The notes: generated by a model from the sequence alone, not told the origin. DNA of 32,824 nt from an uncultured Clostridia bacterium (GCA_944390995.1 CALXSA010000012.1:1-32824), one strand, 5' to 3'. Shown: positions 1 through 9,147, counted from the stretch's first letter. Translations and numbers: made by a program.

Positions 1-1
1 C

Positions 2-676
2 TCCGCTATTGAAATTATCCACAAACTTGCCGTTTCCAATTCTAAAATATGCACATATAACATGAGGCACACCATTTTTTAGTATTGTAACAACTCTTAC
101 AGTATTAATTGCATCTGGGTAAATTTTGCTAACTTCCGGATGTTGCTTTATAACTTCTTCAAGTTCAAAATTATTATTTCCTTCAACCAGTCTATCATAC
201 ACCGCATCCAAAGAAGGGTAATCAGCTGTGTTCATTTTCTCAATACCATGGCCGCAGCCACCATCTACAGGCTTTGCCATAAACTCATGGTGCTTTTCCA
301 TAAAAGCTATTACATCTTCCTTTGGAGTATCTTTAACCATTATCCAGTCTCTTTTTATATAATCTTTGAAAAGCTCGTTGAACTCATTTTTGTTCTCAAA
401 AATATGGAAATATGCCTTGTCATTGTATTTTGACACAATATCATTATTTCTTCCTCTTGTAATATATGTATCTCTTTGCTCAGGTGTTAAATTGTACATC
501 TCAAACAAGTCATAGTCCATATAGCCTGCGCCATACTTCCTCGCACACCTTTGCATATCATATAAAAGGTATATCTTTGACTTTCCTGTTTTTTCGTGAA
601 TAGAGTTTATTTTCTCAAACATGGCCTTTTTATCCATGGTTTTTAATCTTTTCAAAATGTATTTTATGTTTCCCAT
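2..676 (-). CDS. Sugar-transfer-associated ATP-grasp protein (partial)
   Basis: The first 225 codons of a gene that runs off the left edge; the C-terminus is missing. The start is ATG at 676, with an AGAAGGGAT ribosome binding site about 9 nt upstream. The N-terminus is basic (MGNIKYILKRLKTMDKK). A glycine-rich stretch, MAKPVDGGCGHGIEKM, looks like the nucleotide-binding loop of an ATP-grasp fold, followed by a DAINTVRVVTI strand. This pattern fits the ATP-grasp family linked to exopolysaccharide and sugar-transfer loci. The substrate cannot be told. It starts 23 nt after the glyS stop codon, so the two are probably co-transcribed. A perfect DnaA box (TTATCCACA) lies inside it at 15-23, likely by chance. 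Confidence 0.75.
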   Translation of the reverse strand, partial: MGNIKYILKRLKTMDKKAMFEKINSIHEKTGKSKIYLLYDMQRCARKYGAGYMDYDLFEMYNLTPEQRDTYITRGRNNDIVSKYNDKAYFHIFENKNEFNELFKDYIKRDWIMVKDTPKEDVIAFMEKHHEFMAKPVDGGCGHGIEKMNTADYPSLDAVYDRLVEGNNNFELEEVIKQHPEVSKIYPDAINTVRVVTILKNGVPHVICAYFRIGNGKFVDNFNSG

Positions 677-699
677 TTTTTATCAATCCCTTCTTAGGT

Positions 700-2085
700 T
701 TAGAATTCAAGTTTTGTCTCCAACCACGCCTCAAGCTCATCAATCTTAACTCTAACCTGCTCCATACTATCCCTATCTCTAATAGTTACAGCATTATCTT
801 CCAATGTATCAAAGTCGATTGTAACACAATATGGCGTACCTATTTCGTCCTCTCTCCTGTATCTCTTTCCAATGCTTCCTGCCTCATCATAATCGCACAT
901 AAACTTTTTAGACAAGCTTGCATATACTTCTTCTGCCTTCTCACTTAACTTCTTAGAAAGTGGAAGTATAGCAACTTTATATGGTGCTAAAGCTGGATGC
1001 AAGTGTAATACGGTTCTCACATCTCCTTCTGCAATTTCTTCCTCATCATATGCGTTGCAAAGGAATGCAAGAGCAACTCTATCGCAGCCAAGTGATGGCT
1101 CAATACAATATGGCACATATTTTTCGTTTGTCTCTGGGTCTAAGTATGACATATCCTCTTTTGAATGCTCCATATGCTGTTTTAAGTCGTAATCTGTTCT
1201 ATCTGCAATCCCCCATAGTTCTCCCCAGCCAAAAGGAAATGCAAACTCAATATCTGTTGTTCCATTACTGTAATGTGACAACTCCTCTGGTGAGTGGTCT
1301 CTTAGACGAATATTCTCTTTCTTCATACCCAAACTTAATAACCAATTCTCGCAAAACTCTTTCCAATATTGATGCCATTCTAAGTCTGTTCCTGGCTTAC
1401 AGAAAAATTCTAACTCCATTTGTTCAAATTCACGTGTCCTGAATGTGAAATTACCAGGAGTAATCTCATTTCTAAAAGCCTTACCAATTTGAGCAATACC
1501 CATTGGCAACTTTCTCCTTGTAGTACGCATCACATTTTTGAAATTAACAAAAATACCTTGAGCTGTCTCAGGCCTTAAATATATCTCAGACTTATTATCC
1601 TCCGTAACACCTTGGAAAGTCTTAAACATCAAATTAAACTTACGTATATCTGTGAAATTCTCCTTTCCACAGTTAGGACATGGAATATGGTTTTCCTTTA
1701 TAAAATTAATCAATTGCTCGTCACTCATGCCATCAGCAATCATATCTTTCCCTTGCTCATGAGCCCATTCCTCAATAAGCTTATCAGCTCTGTGTCTTGT
1801 TTTGCACTCCTTGCAATCAATTAGTGGGTCAGCAAAATTCCCAACATGACCTGAAGCCACCCAAGTCTCAGGGTTCATTAAAATTGCAGCATCAAGTCCA
1901 ACATTGTATTTACTCTCTTGAATAAACTTCTTTCTCCACGCATTCTTAATATTATTTTTAAGTTCAACACCTAAAGGTCCATAGTCCCATGTGTTTGCTA
2001 GTCCTCCATATATCTCAGACCCTGGATATACATATCCTCTGTTTTTACATAAACTTACAATCTTATCCATTGTCAACTTTTCCAT
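700..2085 (-). CDS. glyS: Glycyl-tRNA synthetase, homodimeric type
   Basis: Charges tRNA-Gly with glycine in the cytoplasm. The 461-residue length fits the single-chain alpha2 enzyme rather than the alpha2beta2 bacterial type. Class II motif 2 is at about residues 204-220 ([20 protein letters not shown]) and motif 3 at about 332-341 ([10 protein letters not shown]). Two Cys pairs (CKEC near 91, CPNC near 136) form a possible zinc knuckle in the insertion. The anticodon-binding domain occupies roughly residues 365-461. The ATG at 2085 is supported by AGGAAGGA about 10 nt upstream. A promoter at 2121-2150 gives a leader of only about 30 nt, so there is no room for a T-box. Two tRNA-Gly genes, its substrates, lie at 17405 and 17726. 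Confidence 0.97.
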   Translation of the reverse strand: MEKLTMDKIVSLCKNRGYVYPGSEIYGGLANTWDYGPLGVELKNNIKNAWRKKFIQESKYNVGLDAAILMNPETWVASGHVGNFADPLIDCKECKTRHRADKLIEEWAHEQGKDMIADGMSDEQLINFIKENHIPCPNCGKENFTDIRKFNLMFKTFQGVTEDNKSEIYLRPETAQGIFVNFKNVMRTTRRKLPMGIAQIGKAFRNEITPGNFTFRTREFEQMELEFFCKPGTDLEWHQYWKEFCENWLLSLGMKKENIRLRDHSPEELSHYSNGTTDIEFAFPFGWGELWGIADRTDYDLKQHMEHSKEDMSYLDPETNEKYVPYCIEPSLGCDRVALAFLCNAYDEEEIAEGDVRTVLHLHPALAPYKVAILPLSKKLSEKAEEVYASLSKKFMCDYDEAGSIGKRYRREDEIGTPYCVTIDFDTLEDNAVTIRDRDSMEQVRVKIDELEAWLETKLEF

Positions 2086-2120
2086 TTATACTCATTCCTT
2101 CCTAATTTAATACATACAAA

Positions 2121-2150
2121 ATTTTATCACACTTACCACATGTATTTCAA
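2121..2150 (-). promoter_or_regulatory. Predicted glyS promoter
   Basis: Reading the minus strand: -35 TTGAAA (2145-2150), 18-bp spacer, -10 TAAAAT (2121-2126) preceded by TGA, an extended -10. The implied start is about 30 nt before the glyS ATG. Predicted from sequence only. Confidence 0.55.
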
Positions 2151-2277
2151 CACATTTTTGTAATTCTTTGGAAATTTATTCTTATTTTCATTTTTCAACA
2201 TTTTTCCTTATAATACATCTTCTTAATTTATTTTATGACATTATGTTACATTATTATCCTGTTTTTTTATTAATTTT

Positions 2278-2357
2278 TTATCCACATATGTGTGGATAAT
2301 GTGGATAACTCTGTTAATAACTATAAATACTGGGCTGTATTTTTAAAGTTATCCACA
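2278..2357. promoter_or_regulatory. Cluster of four perfect DnaA boxes
   Basis: Within the 520-bp gap 2086-2606 there are four exact matches to the DnaA box TTATCCACA. They are at 2278-2286 (+), 2291-2299 (-), 2300-2308 (-) and 2349-2357 (+). The first two face each other across 4 bp, and the second and third abut with no gap. A one-mismatch box, TTGTCCACA, is at 2453-2461. The flanks are very AT-rich. The rest of the gap holds only the glyS promoter and no credible gene. DnaA binding is expected from the motif. Whether this is an origin, a DnaA titration site or a regulatory site is open. Confidence 0.75.
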
Positions 2358-2606
2358 AAATTATTTATAATATTTTATGCAAACTGCATTTTTATATTTT
2401 TTGTGTTTTATTTTGAGATTGTGAAAGATATTATGTCGAATGTTAGTCTATTTTGTCCACAAAATATTTTAGATAACAAAAATTTCCATTATATGTTATT
2501 CGCTTAAATCTATCAGGTACAGTACAAGACATAGTATATTAACACCATGCCTTGGTATTTCCTAAATACTAGGATATTAACTGTATTCGAATATAAAAAT
2601 TATATC

Positions 2607-4358
2607 TTAGCTGTAATATTTTATTCCAAACTCTACCATTTTTACAATTGTGCTTATATTAACTACAATCATTGCGGCTATTGCTAAACCATATACGGTG
2701 TTCCTAATTTTAGGTACTTTAGTAAGCATCTTCTCTATTCCTTTGAACATTAGGCATATGAAAGCCCAAGCAAAGTAGAATGAATACAAGATTAAGCCGT
2801 CCTCTGGAACTCCCCATCCCATCACTCCGAGTAGTATGATAGAGAAAATTACCCATGCAAAACATATTTGCATAAATTTGTCTTTTCTGTTTAATATAAA
2901 GCCAAGTACTGTTAATGCTAGTATTACAATTCCTGCTATATTCAGCTTATCTGTGTCTACTAGTCTAATAGCAGGTCTGCTAGTTTGGAAGGTCACTTTG
3001 TATTGGTCTGTTTTTATTGTTTTTGCTGAAAATAAACTAATTTCCTCTTTAATTTCTGGTCCAAACAAAATGTTTTGTGCAAAGTTTGTATATTTTCTGA
3101 AATTTTGCATCTGCGCAATACTAGAATACTGTTTTAAGCCATCCGCGTTTTCTGTCATTTGGCCAGGCATGAACAATACTATCCTTGCTGAAATTATAAA
3201 TATCGCCATGCATTTTAAAAATGTAAAGAATACATTTTTTATTCCCTGTTTGATGTTTCCTTTTTCCATTAGTAGTGGAAATAATATTCCACTTGTCAAG
3301 GTAGAACCAGTTGCCATTATATATGCCATATCCTTGTCTTTTTCTTTATTAACTGCCATATATATAAACACTATCAAGTAGAATACTGAAATAGCATATT
3401 GCTCTGTGTTTGTCAGGAACAATAACGTTGGGAATGCTATTGAAATAATTGTTAAGAACAATGCTTTCAATACTCCTTTTAGTTTCATTAGCCTTGCCAA
3501 TAATGTAAATGCAATAAATAATAAGGCACCATGCACTATTGAAAGTAACAAAGCATAGATGTTGGCCATTGGTATGATTAGCGAAATAGCCTTAGGCATT
3601 ATCGAAAATGGTAGCGAAAACACTCCAAAAAGTGGGTTTTTGAAATCATTTTCTTTTGCTGTTACATTGCTAAAAACATCGAAATTTAATAATATCGGAC
3701 TATCTGTTGTCGATACAATATCGTAATTATTAGTTAAGTATAGCTGTTTTATCCTATTTGTTATTCTTATGTCATCTTCTTCAATATTTTCTGTGGAAAT
3801 AATTTTGTAGTCGTAATATTCTTCCTTAAGCACTCCATAGTTAAATAAGCTTGTTTTAGCGTTGATAATGCTAATGCCTATTATCAACACCACACCTGCT
3901 ACAATCAAAAAATACTTTTCAACCTTGTCCATTGTTTTTATGTATTTTTTTATATAATTAACAAGCTTCCCATAAAACCAATATAAAAAAGCTGTAATAG
4001 CAGGAATTGCTAGTAATGTAAATATGGCAAGTTCATTTGCATTGCTAACATAGTTAGGCATATTCCTAAAAAAAACGTATGAAGTAAAGGTCCCTAAAAT
4101 TGCGCTTATAATTAGTCTTACTGTTCCTATCCCTTCTCCATATAGCTTTTTTAGCAATTTAAACTTAAATGCCGCAAACTCTATAATAGCAAAGGACAAA
4201 AGTGGCAACACAATATTCAGAAATTCGTACCCTTTGTCATCAAGTAGTACTAAAGTCAAACTTCCCGCCGAAATCCCAAGCAGGATGTTCATTATAGCTT
4301 GTACTATTTTGTTTTTTAGAAATTTTGTTAAGTCTATTGTTTTGTTTAATTTCCCCAT
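2607..4358 (-). CDS. Polytopic membrane protein, possibly GT-C-like glycosyltransferase
   Basis: Not recognised with confidence. The 583 residues contain about 11-12 predicted membrane segments: five in the first 165 residues, then a polar loop at about 170-250, then a second hydrophobic block to the C-terminus. The passage NPLFGVFSLPFSI followed by alternating helices and a NTEQYAIS segment recalls GT-C glycosyltransferases that use lipid-linked sugars. This is a resemblance, not an assignment, and no catalytic DD/DE motif is clear. The ATG at 4358 has AAAGGA about 8 nt upstream. It is transcribed divergently from traX; the shared upstream region holds the 4405-4434 repeat copy. It has no obvious operon partner. 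Confidence 0.8.
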   Translation of the reverse strand: MGKLNKTIDLTKFLKNKIVQAIMNILLGISAGSLTLVLLDDKGYEFLNIVLPLLSFAIIEFAAFKFKLLKKLYGEGIGTVRLIISAILGTFTSYVFFRNMPNYVSNANELAIFTLLAIPAITAFLYWFYGKLVNYIKKYIKTMDKVEKYFLIVAGVVLIIGISIINAKTSLFNYGVLKEEYYDYKIISTENIEEDDIRITNRIKQLYLTNNYDIVSTTDSPILLNFDVFSNVTAKENDFKNPLFGVFSLPFSIMPKAISLIIPMANIYALLLSIVHGALLFIAFTLLARLMKLKGVLKALFLTIISIAFPTLLFLTNTEQYAISVFYLIVFIYMAVNKEKDKDMAYIMATGSTLTSGILFPLLMEKGNIKQGIKNVFFTFLKCMAIFIISARIVLFMPGQMTENADGLKQYSSIAQMQNFRKYTNFAQNILFGPEIKEEISLFSAKTIKTDQYKVTFQTSRPAIRLVDTDKLNIAGIVILALTVLGFILNRKDKFMQICFAWVIFSIILLGVMGWGVPEDGLILYSFYFAWAFICLMFKGIEKMLTKVPKIRNTVYGLAIAAMIVVNISTIVKMVEFGIKYYS

Positions 4359-4404
4359 TTTATTTTTCCTTTCTTAATTGTTACAAGATAATATTTTTAT
4401 ATAA

Positions 4405-4434
4405 TTTGTGCTTAGATGGTTTCGAACGGTAAGG
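4405..4434 (+). repeat. Second copy of a 30-nt core from the inverted-repeat element
   Basis: These 30 bases are an exact reverse complement of 10923-10952, inside the inverted-repeat element at 10885-11120. Similarity continues more weakly to about 4465 (GAATAA, then TATACAT, against the element's terminal repeat), so this looks like a decayed or partial copy in opposite orientation. It sits between divergent genes, 46 bp upstream of the 4358 start codon. Confidence 0.8.
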
Positions 4435-4537
4435 TACGAAAAATTCGAATAAATATACATATACCTTGCTTTTAAGTGCGCTGAAATATTAAAACTCATT
4501 ATTTTGTGACTCTCTAATCAATATTTTTTTACCAAAC

Positions 4538-4566
4538 TTTACTCCATCACACATTTATGCTATTAT
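4538..4566 (+). promoter_or_regulatory. Predicted traX promoter
   Basis: -35 TTTACT (4538-4543), 17-bp spacer, -10 TATTAT (4561-4566) with TGC directly before it (extended -10). The traX start codon is about 30 nt downstream. Confidence 0.5.
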
Positions 4567-4596
4567 ATAATAAGTATTAAACAATGGAGGGTACTT

Positions 4597-5295
4597 ATGA
4601 CAAGTTTTGCTTTGAAAATATTTGCAATAATAACAATGTTTTGCGACCATTTTGGTGATGCTTTTTTTGGCCATTTTAGTTTTTTAAACTTAATTGGAAG
4701 ATTTGCATTCCCTATTTTCGCTTTTCAAATTAGTGAAGGTTTTATTCACACTAAAAACATAAAAAAATATTTCCTACGACTTGGCGTTTTTGCTCTTATA
4801 GCACAAATTCCATTTTCGTTATTCTGTGGCAAATTTCAAGGCACATATCTTGCATTAAATGTATTTTTTACTCTATTTTTAGGCTTATTAAGCATATACA
4901 TTTATGATTATATAAATAAAACCTCAAATGAAAAAGCAAAAAGATTTCCTATAGACAAAATTGTAGGAATTGTCATTATGCTTTTAATCGCATATGTTGC
5001 AGAGCTTTTAAATACTGACTATGGCATGTGGGGTGTAATTGTAATATTCGCATTCTACTTCTTTAAGAATAGTAAAGTACTAATGACATTGTCTTTCGTC
5101 TTGCTTTGCATTATACGATATGGAATGTATACATACCAAGTTGGCTTTAACAGTACCATAATTGCACTTGGCATATTTACAGCTTTATCAATCTTCTTTA
5201 TAAATTTATATAACGGTAAACAAGGTAGAAAAATTAAATATTTACTATACTTTTTCTACCCTATTCACTTGCTATTGTTATATTTTATTTTCTAG
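4597..5295 (+). CDS. TraX family membrane protein
   Basis: A 232-residue polytopic protein with about 7-8 hydrophobic segments. The N-terminus (MTSFALKIFAIITMFCDHFG) carries the K-x-I-A-x-x-x-M-x-x-D-H pattern of TraX. An IGRFAFPIFAFQISEGF segment and a closing YPIHLLLLYFIF also fit. In the F plasmid TraX N-acetylates pilin; chromosomal Firmicutes homologues are thought to be acyltransferase-like membrane proteins of unknown target. The start is set by TGGAGGG 6 nt before the ATG. It is one of few plus-strand genes here. Its last 18 bases overlap the 3' end of convergent ctpA. Confidence 0.85.
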   Translation: MTSFALKIFAIITMFCDHFGDAFFGHFSFLNLIGRFAFPIFAFQISEGFIHTKNIKKYFLRLGVFALIAQIPFSLFCGKFQGTYLALNVFFTLFLGLLSIYIYDYINKTSNEKAKRFPIDKIVGIVIMLLIAYVAELLNTDYGMWGVIVIFAFYFFKNSKVLMTLSFVLLCIIRYGMYTYQVGFNSTIIALGIFTALSIFFINLYNGKQGRKIKYLLYFFYPIHLLLLYFIF

Positions 5296-6486
5296 CTCCT
5301 GGACTGCTCTTTGTAGTTGAGTATCGTTGTCATCAGTCAATTCTTCTATATCTTCTGGTAGCTCTGCTTCTATATCAGGCTCTATTCCTACCTTATTGAT
5401 TTTATTTCTGTTTGGAGTACAATACTCTGCTGTTGTAATTTTAATACCACTTCCATCTGACAATGGTATTAAAGACTGGATAACGCCTTTTCCATAAGTC
5501 TTTGTTCCTACAATAGTTGCTTTTTGTAGGTCTTTTAATGCTCCAGCAAATATTTCTGATGCACTTGCTGAATATCCATTAGTAAGAACTGCAATTGGCA
5601 TAGTTATAATTGGCTTTTCTTCTGCTGTAATTATTTCTTCATTTCCTGACTTATATGTTTCAATTAAAAGTGTGCTTCCTTTATCACAAATCATTTCAAG
5701 AATATCAATGGCTTCGTCAACTACTCCTCCGCCATTACTGCGTACATCTACAACTAGCGCTTTGGCCCCTTGGCCACTTAAATTCTCGTAATTTTCCTTA
5801 AATTCTTCTGCTGCTCCACCATCAAAGTCTATTATTCTAATGTATCCGATATTATTTTCAAGCATTCTAGAATCTATATGACTTACTTCAATTCTTTTTC
5901 TTTCAACTTCCACATCAAATTGTTCTTCTCCACGCTTAATTCCAAGCGTAACAGTAGTTCCTTCTTCTCCTTTAATTGCATCTGCCATTTCTTCCACATT
6001 ATCAGCAGTAATGTCTTCTCCATTAACCTTAACAATTAGGTCATCTGTTTTTATTCCAGCTGCTTCAGCCGGAGAACCTTCCATCGGTTCAACTACTGTA
6101 ATATTCCCCTCAACATAATCTACAACCATATAAATTCCAATTCCAACATAGTTTCCCATAGCTTCCGAATATGTTTCTTCCATTTCTTCTGGAGTATAAT
6201 ATTCTGTATATTCATCTCCAACGCCTTTTACATAACCCTTTATGGCCATTTCAAGCATTTGTTGGTCGTCAAGTTCTCCTATGTAATTATCCTCTAACAT
6301 TGTCCTAATTCTCGCCAAAGTAGCCTCGATTCCTGTTGTTCCACCTGCTGCTGCAATTGAGTCAACACTTGAAGACGAAGTTATTTTCTCTTTAACAATT
6401 ATAGCTGTTACTAATGATGATATTAATGCTGTAATTATAATCAGCATTACAATTCTATAAATCTTTTGCCCTCTACCTGATTCCAT
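5278..6486 (-). CDS. ctpA: S41 family carboxyl-terminal processing protease
   Basis: A membrane-anchored serine protease acting outside the cytoplasmic membrane. Of 402 residues, one membrane segment lies at about 10-31, a PDZ domain at about 110-195 (YVGIGIYM to VERKRIEV) and the S41 protease core follows. The catalytic Ser-Lys-Gln triad is visible: NGYSASASEIF near 303-313 and TYGKGVIQ near 330-337. Spacing against CtpB suggests S308, K333 and Q337. The C-terminus is acidic (ELPEDIEELTDDND). It lies downstream of ftsEX and two LytM hydrolases, so trimming of cell-wall enzymes is a reasonable inference. The ATG at 6486 has AAAGGA about 9 nt upstream. A separate promoter is predicted at 6546-6574. 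Confidence 0.93.
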   Translation of the reverse strand: MESGRGQKIYRIVMLIIITALISSLVTAIIVKEKITSSSSVDSIAAAGGTTGIEATLARIRTMLEDNYIGELDDQQMLEMAIKGYVKGVGDEYTEYYTPEEMEETYSEAMGNYVGIGIYMVVDYVEGNITVVEPMEGSPAEAAGIKTDDLIVKVNGEDITADNVEEMADAIKGEEGTTVTLGIKRGEEQFDVEVERKRIEVSHIDSRMLENNIGYIRIIDFDGGAAEEFKENYENLSGQGAKALVVDVRSNGGGVVDEAIDILEMICDKGSTLLIETYKSGNEEIITAEEKPIITMPIAVLTNGYSASASEIFAGALKDLQKATIVGTKTYGKGVIQSLIPLSDGSGIKITTAEYCTPNRNKINKVGIEPDIEAELPEDIEELTDDNDTQLQRAVQELENKI

Positions 6487-6545
6487 TCTTTAATTTCCTT
6501 TCCTCACATGCTAAATATATTCTCCAAGCTGCCTTTTTATGAAAT

Positions 6546-6574
6546 ATTTTATTAAGTAATAATAAGTCTGCCAA
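6546..6574 (-). promoter_or_regulatory. Predicted ctpA promoter
   Basis: Minus strand: -35 TTGGCA (6569-6574), 17-bp spacer, -10 TAAAAT (6546-6551), about 60 nt before the ctpA start codon. Confidence 0.5.
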
Positions 6575-6601
6575 ACTAACATTCACAAGTTAAATAAGTG
6601 A

Positions 6602-6622
6602 ACGGAGCACAACTAGCTCCGT
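6602..6622 (-). terminator. Hairpin after the LytM gene, weak terminator candidate
   Basis: A 7-bp perfect stem, ACGGAGC (6602-6608) with GCTCCGT (6616-6622), and a 7-nt loop, starting 16 nt past the stop codon of the 6638-7846 gene. The following bases (TTCACTTATTT) are not a clean T-run, so termination may be partial. Confidence 0.4.
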
Positions 6623-6637
6623 CAGAATATTTTAATT

Positions 6638-7846
6638 TTATTGTGGTACTTTAACATAATTTAACGGATTCACATATTGTCCATTTATTCTAACCTCAAA
6701 ATGCAAATGAGGTCCTGTAGAATTTCCTGTTGAGCCGACTTCTAATATGGTGTCTCCTTGTTTGACTTCTTGGCCTACAGATGCTACAACTTTACTACCA
6801 TGGCCATATAAAGTTACAACTCCGTTTCCATGATTAATCATAACGCAATTTCCATATCCTCCAAGCCAGCCTGCATATGACACAACTCCATCTGCTGCTG
6901 CAACTACTGGCGTTCCCGTATCTGCTCCGCCTATGTCTAGCCCAGTATGTTGTTTTACAACTCCTTGTATTGGATGCTCTCTTATTCCAAATTGCGAAGT
7001 AATAACAGTGCCACTAGCCGCAACTGGCCACAACATTTCCCCACCAGTATATTGAATATTTGGTATAATGGTGTTAGTAATTTCCATTATCTTCGCTTCT
7101 ATCTCAGCCTGTTCTTTCTTATATGCCGTAATTTGTTCTTGTAATGCTTTCTCGCCATCAGACAATTTTTTAATATAGCTTTCCTGCATTGTTTTCATAT
7201 TGTTTAAAACTACTGTTGTCTGCTCTTTTCTGGCTTTTATTATTTTTAATTCAGCTTGCTCATTATTAAGTTTTTGTGTTGTTTGCTCCAATGATTCTTT
7301 CTGGTTTTTTACTTGATTAATTAATGTATTATCATATTCAGTAATTTCTTCAATTACATAGTATCTTGATATAAAGTCAGTTAAATCTTTTGATTTAAGT
7401 AATACATCTAAGTAAGTTGTATTTCCTGTCTCATAAATAGTAACTAACCTATTTAACAATATTTGTTTTAATTTTTCATAGTCTTGCGATGCAAGCATTA
7501 AATTATAAGTTTCAGTATCAATTGAGGCTTGCAGAGTATCCATCTGAGCACCTAAATCGCTAACTTCTTTTTCATAGCTTAATACTCTGTCCTCTATATC
7601 CTGTACTCTCAATAATGAATCAGTTAATTCATCTTGAACGTATTCCAGCTGTGTATTTGTTTCTTCCAACTTTTCGTCAATTTGCTCCTTCTGCTCATTT
7701 AATTCATCTGGTATTGCATTTGTTAGCGTATTTGTCGTTTCATTTAATACACCATTTGTTTGTATCTCATTTGCAGCAAAGGCAAATATGCAAAAGCATT
7801 GCAACAATATAATAATTATTACTATTGAAACCAATTTCTTTTTCAT
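6638..7846 (-). CDS. Murein hydrolase activator/LytM (M23) endopeptidase with coiled coil, paralogue 1
   Basis: A secreted peptidoglycan hydrolase of the CwlO/PcsB/EnvC type. Of 402 residues, 1-25 form a signal peptide (hydrophobic core, then AFA-A), about 45-260 a long coiled coil, and about 270-400 a LytM domain. Metal and catalytic residues are all present: H300 and D304 (KQHTGLDI), H349 (LYGHG), H380 and H382 (GPHLHFEV). The coiled coil carries the same RLVTIYETGNTTYLDVLL segment as its neighbour at 7939. Coiled coils of this family typically couple to FtsX, which is encoded two genes upstream. The ATG at 7846 has AAGGAGG 6 nt upstream. It has its own strong promoter at 7887-7915. Confidence 0.92.
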   Translation of the reverse strand: MKKKLVSIVIIIILLQCFCIFAFAANEIQTNGVLNETTNTLTNAIPDELNEQKEQIDEKLEETNTQLEYVQDELTDSLLRVQDIEDRVLSYEKEVSDLGAQMDTLQASIDTETYNLMLASQDYEKLKQILLNRLVTIYETGNTTYLDVLLKSKDLTDFISRYYVIEEITEYDNTLINQVKNQKESLEQTTQKLNNEQAELKIIKARKEQTTVVLNNMKTMQESYIKKLSDGEKALQEQITAYKKEQAEIEAKIMEITNTIIPNIQYTGGEMLWPVAASGTVITSQFGIREHPIQGVVKQHTGLDIGGADTGTPVVAAADGVVSYAGWLGGYGNCVMINHGNGVVTLYGHGSKVVASVGQEVKQGDTILEVGSTGNSTGPHLHFEVRINGQYVNPLNYVKVPQ

Positions 7847-7886
7847 ATTTGCCTCCTTTTTCTATTTTTTAATATACCATTTTAAT

Positions 7887-7915
7887 ATTATAACAAATAA
7901 TTATTAAAACTTCAA
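7887..7915 (-). promoter_or_regulatory. Predicted promoter of LytM paralogue 1
   Basis: Minus strand: -35 TTGAAG (7910-7915), 17-bp spacer, consensus -10 TATAAT (7887-7892), about 40 nt before the 7846 start codon. It allows this paralogue to be expressed independently of ftsEX. Confidence 0.6.
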
Positions 7916-7938
7916 GGTGCATGTTCTATTATATCTTT

Positions 7939-9108
7939 TTACAATGAATATAATGTAGGATGCGTAGTGTATTGTAATGGGTCAACCCTGTATGAATTAG
8001 CTGTTCCACCTATGTATACTTCATAATGCAAATGTGGTCCAGTCGAAATTCCTGTGTTTCCAGATACAGCTATTTGCTGACCTCTTGAAACATTTTGTCC
8101 AGCACTTACATTGTATGAAGATAAGTGACCGAAACCCGTATAATATCCATTTCCATGGTCTATCATAATATAATTTCCGTATCCAGAAAGTGACCATGCA
8201 ATAATTACTCTACCATCTGCTGGTGCATAAACTGGCGCATATCTTACAGGTATATCTACTGCTCCATGGTTAGAAGAAGCACCTGCTGTTGGAGATGGTC
8301 TTGGTCCAAAATATGATGATATGTAATTGTAATATGAAGTATTAGATGACAACGGCCAACTTAGAGTTCCTTCAAAACTTCCTACATAGCCGCCACCACT
8401 ACTTGCAGCATTTTGCGCTGCTTGCTGAATTTCTTTTTCGGCTTTCTTTATAGCTGCCTCAAATTCATCTATTTTTTCTTGTAGCTCTTTCTCCTCAGCA
8501 GATAAGCTATTTACTTTTGCTTGTTTTGTTGCCTTTGCTGTTTGCAAGCTTTGATTTTTATTTTCTACTTCTTTCTTTGACTCAGTTATCTCATTTTGTT
8601 CTTTTTCTAATTGCTGCTTAGTTTGTTCAGTTTCCTCTTGCTTTTCTATAACAGAATCTATTATACCTTGGTCTGCATCTGCAAGTTCTTCTATTCTATA
8701 GTAATTAGATATAAAAGATGTCATATCCTCTGACTGCAAAAGCACATCTAAATATGATGTTCTGCCCATCTCATACATAGCAACCAATCTGTTTATTAAA
8801 AGTTCTTGTCTTTCTGCTGTTTCTTCTTCTAATTCTTTAATTTTCTTTTCATTCTCAGCAATTGAATCTTCTAAATCATCTATTTTACTATTTAATTCCG
8901 CTATCTCAGTTTCATATTGCTCAATCTGAACATTTAGCTCGCTTATTTCATCAAGCACATCATTCTTTTGAGCAGTAACCTCGTCCTTTTGGTCTTCCAC
9001 TTCTTGTTTTTGTTCTTTTAATTCTGATATATCTGCCGCAATTGATGGTAAAGTATACATACACAGAAATACTAAAATTACTAGTACAGAAATCACCTTT
9101 TTTATCAT
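7939..9108 (-). CDS. Murein hydrolase activator/LytM (M23) endopeptidase with coiled coil, paralogue 2
   Basis: A secreted CwlO/PcsB-like hydrolase, 389 residues: signal peptide at 1-25 (SIAA cleavage region), an unbroken Glu/Lys-rich coiled coil at about 26-235, a Ser/Gly linker (SSGGGYVGSF), then a LytM domain. H281 and D285 (NHGAVDI), H328 (GFGHLS), H359 and H361 (GPHLHYEV) are intact, so it should be an active endopeptidase. It starts 39 nt after the ftsX stop, with AAGGAGAGA before the ATG. This is the position of the FtsEX-activated hydrolase in other Firmicutes, so FtsX is its likely partner. It is a duplicate of the 6638-7846 gene with a more charged coiled coil. Confidence 0.93.
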   Translation of the reverse strand: MIKKVISVLVILVFLCMYTLPSIAADISELKEQKQEVEDQKDEVTAQKNDVLDEISELNVQIEQYETEIAELNSKIDDLEDSIAENEKKIKELEEETAERQELLINRLVAMYEMGRTSYLDVLLQSEDMTSFISNYYRIEELADADQGIIDSVIEKQEETEQTKQQLEKEQNEITESKKEVENKNQSLQTAKATKQAKVNSLSAEEKELQEKIDEFEAAIKKAEKEIQQAAQNAASSGGGYVGSFEGTLSWPLSSNTSYYNYISSYFGPRPSPTAGASSNHGAVDIPVRYAPVYAPADGRVIIAWSLSGYGNYIMIDHGNGYYTGFGHLSSYNVSAGQNVSRGQQIAVSGNTGISTGPHLHYEVYIGGTANSYRVDPLQYTTHPTLYSL

Positions 9109-9147
9109 ATGAATCTCTCCTTTTTATAATTTATCTAAAATGAACTT

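Noticed and set aside
2086..2300. T-box riboswitch for glyS
   Set aside because: The predicted promoter leaves a leader of about 30 nt, and no T-box bulge or antiterminator is visible upstream.
2086..2606. Replication origin (oriC)
   Set aside because: The DnaA boxes are real, but dnaA, dnaN and rpmH are absent and gene direction does not diverge here. I report a DnaA-box cluster only.
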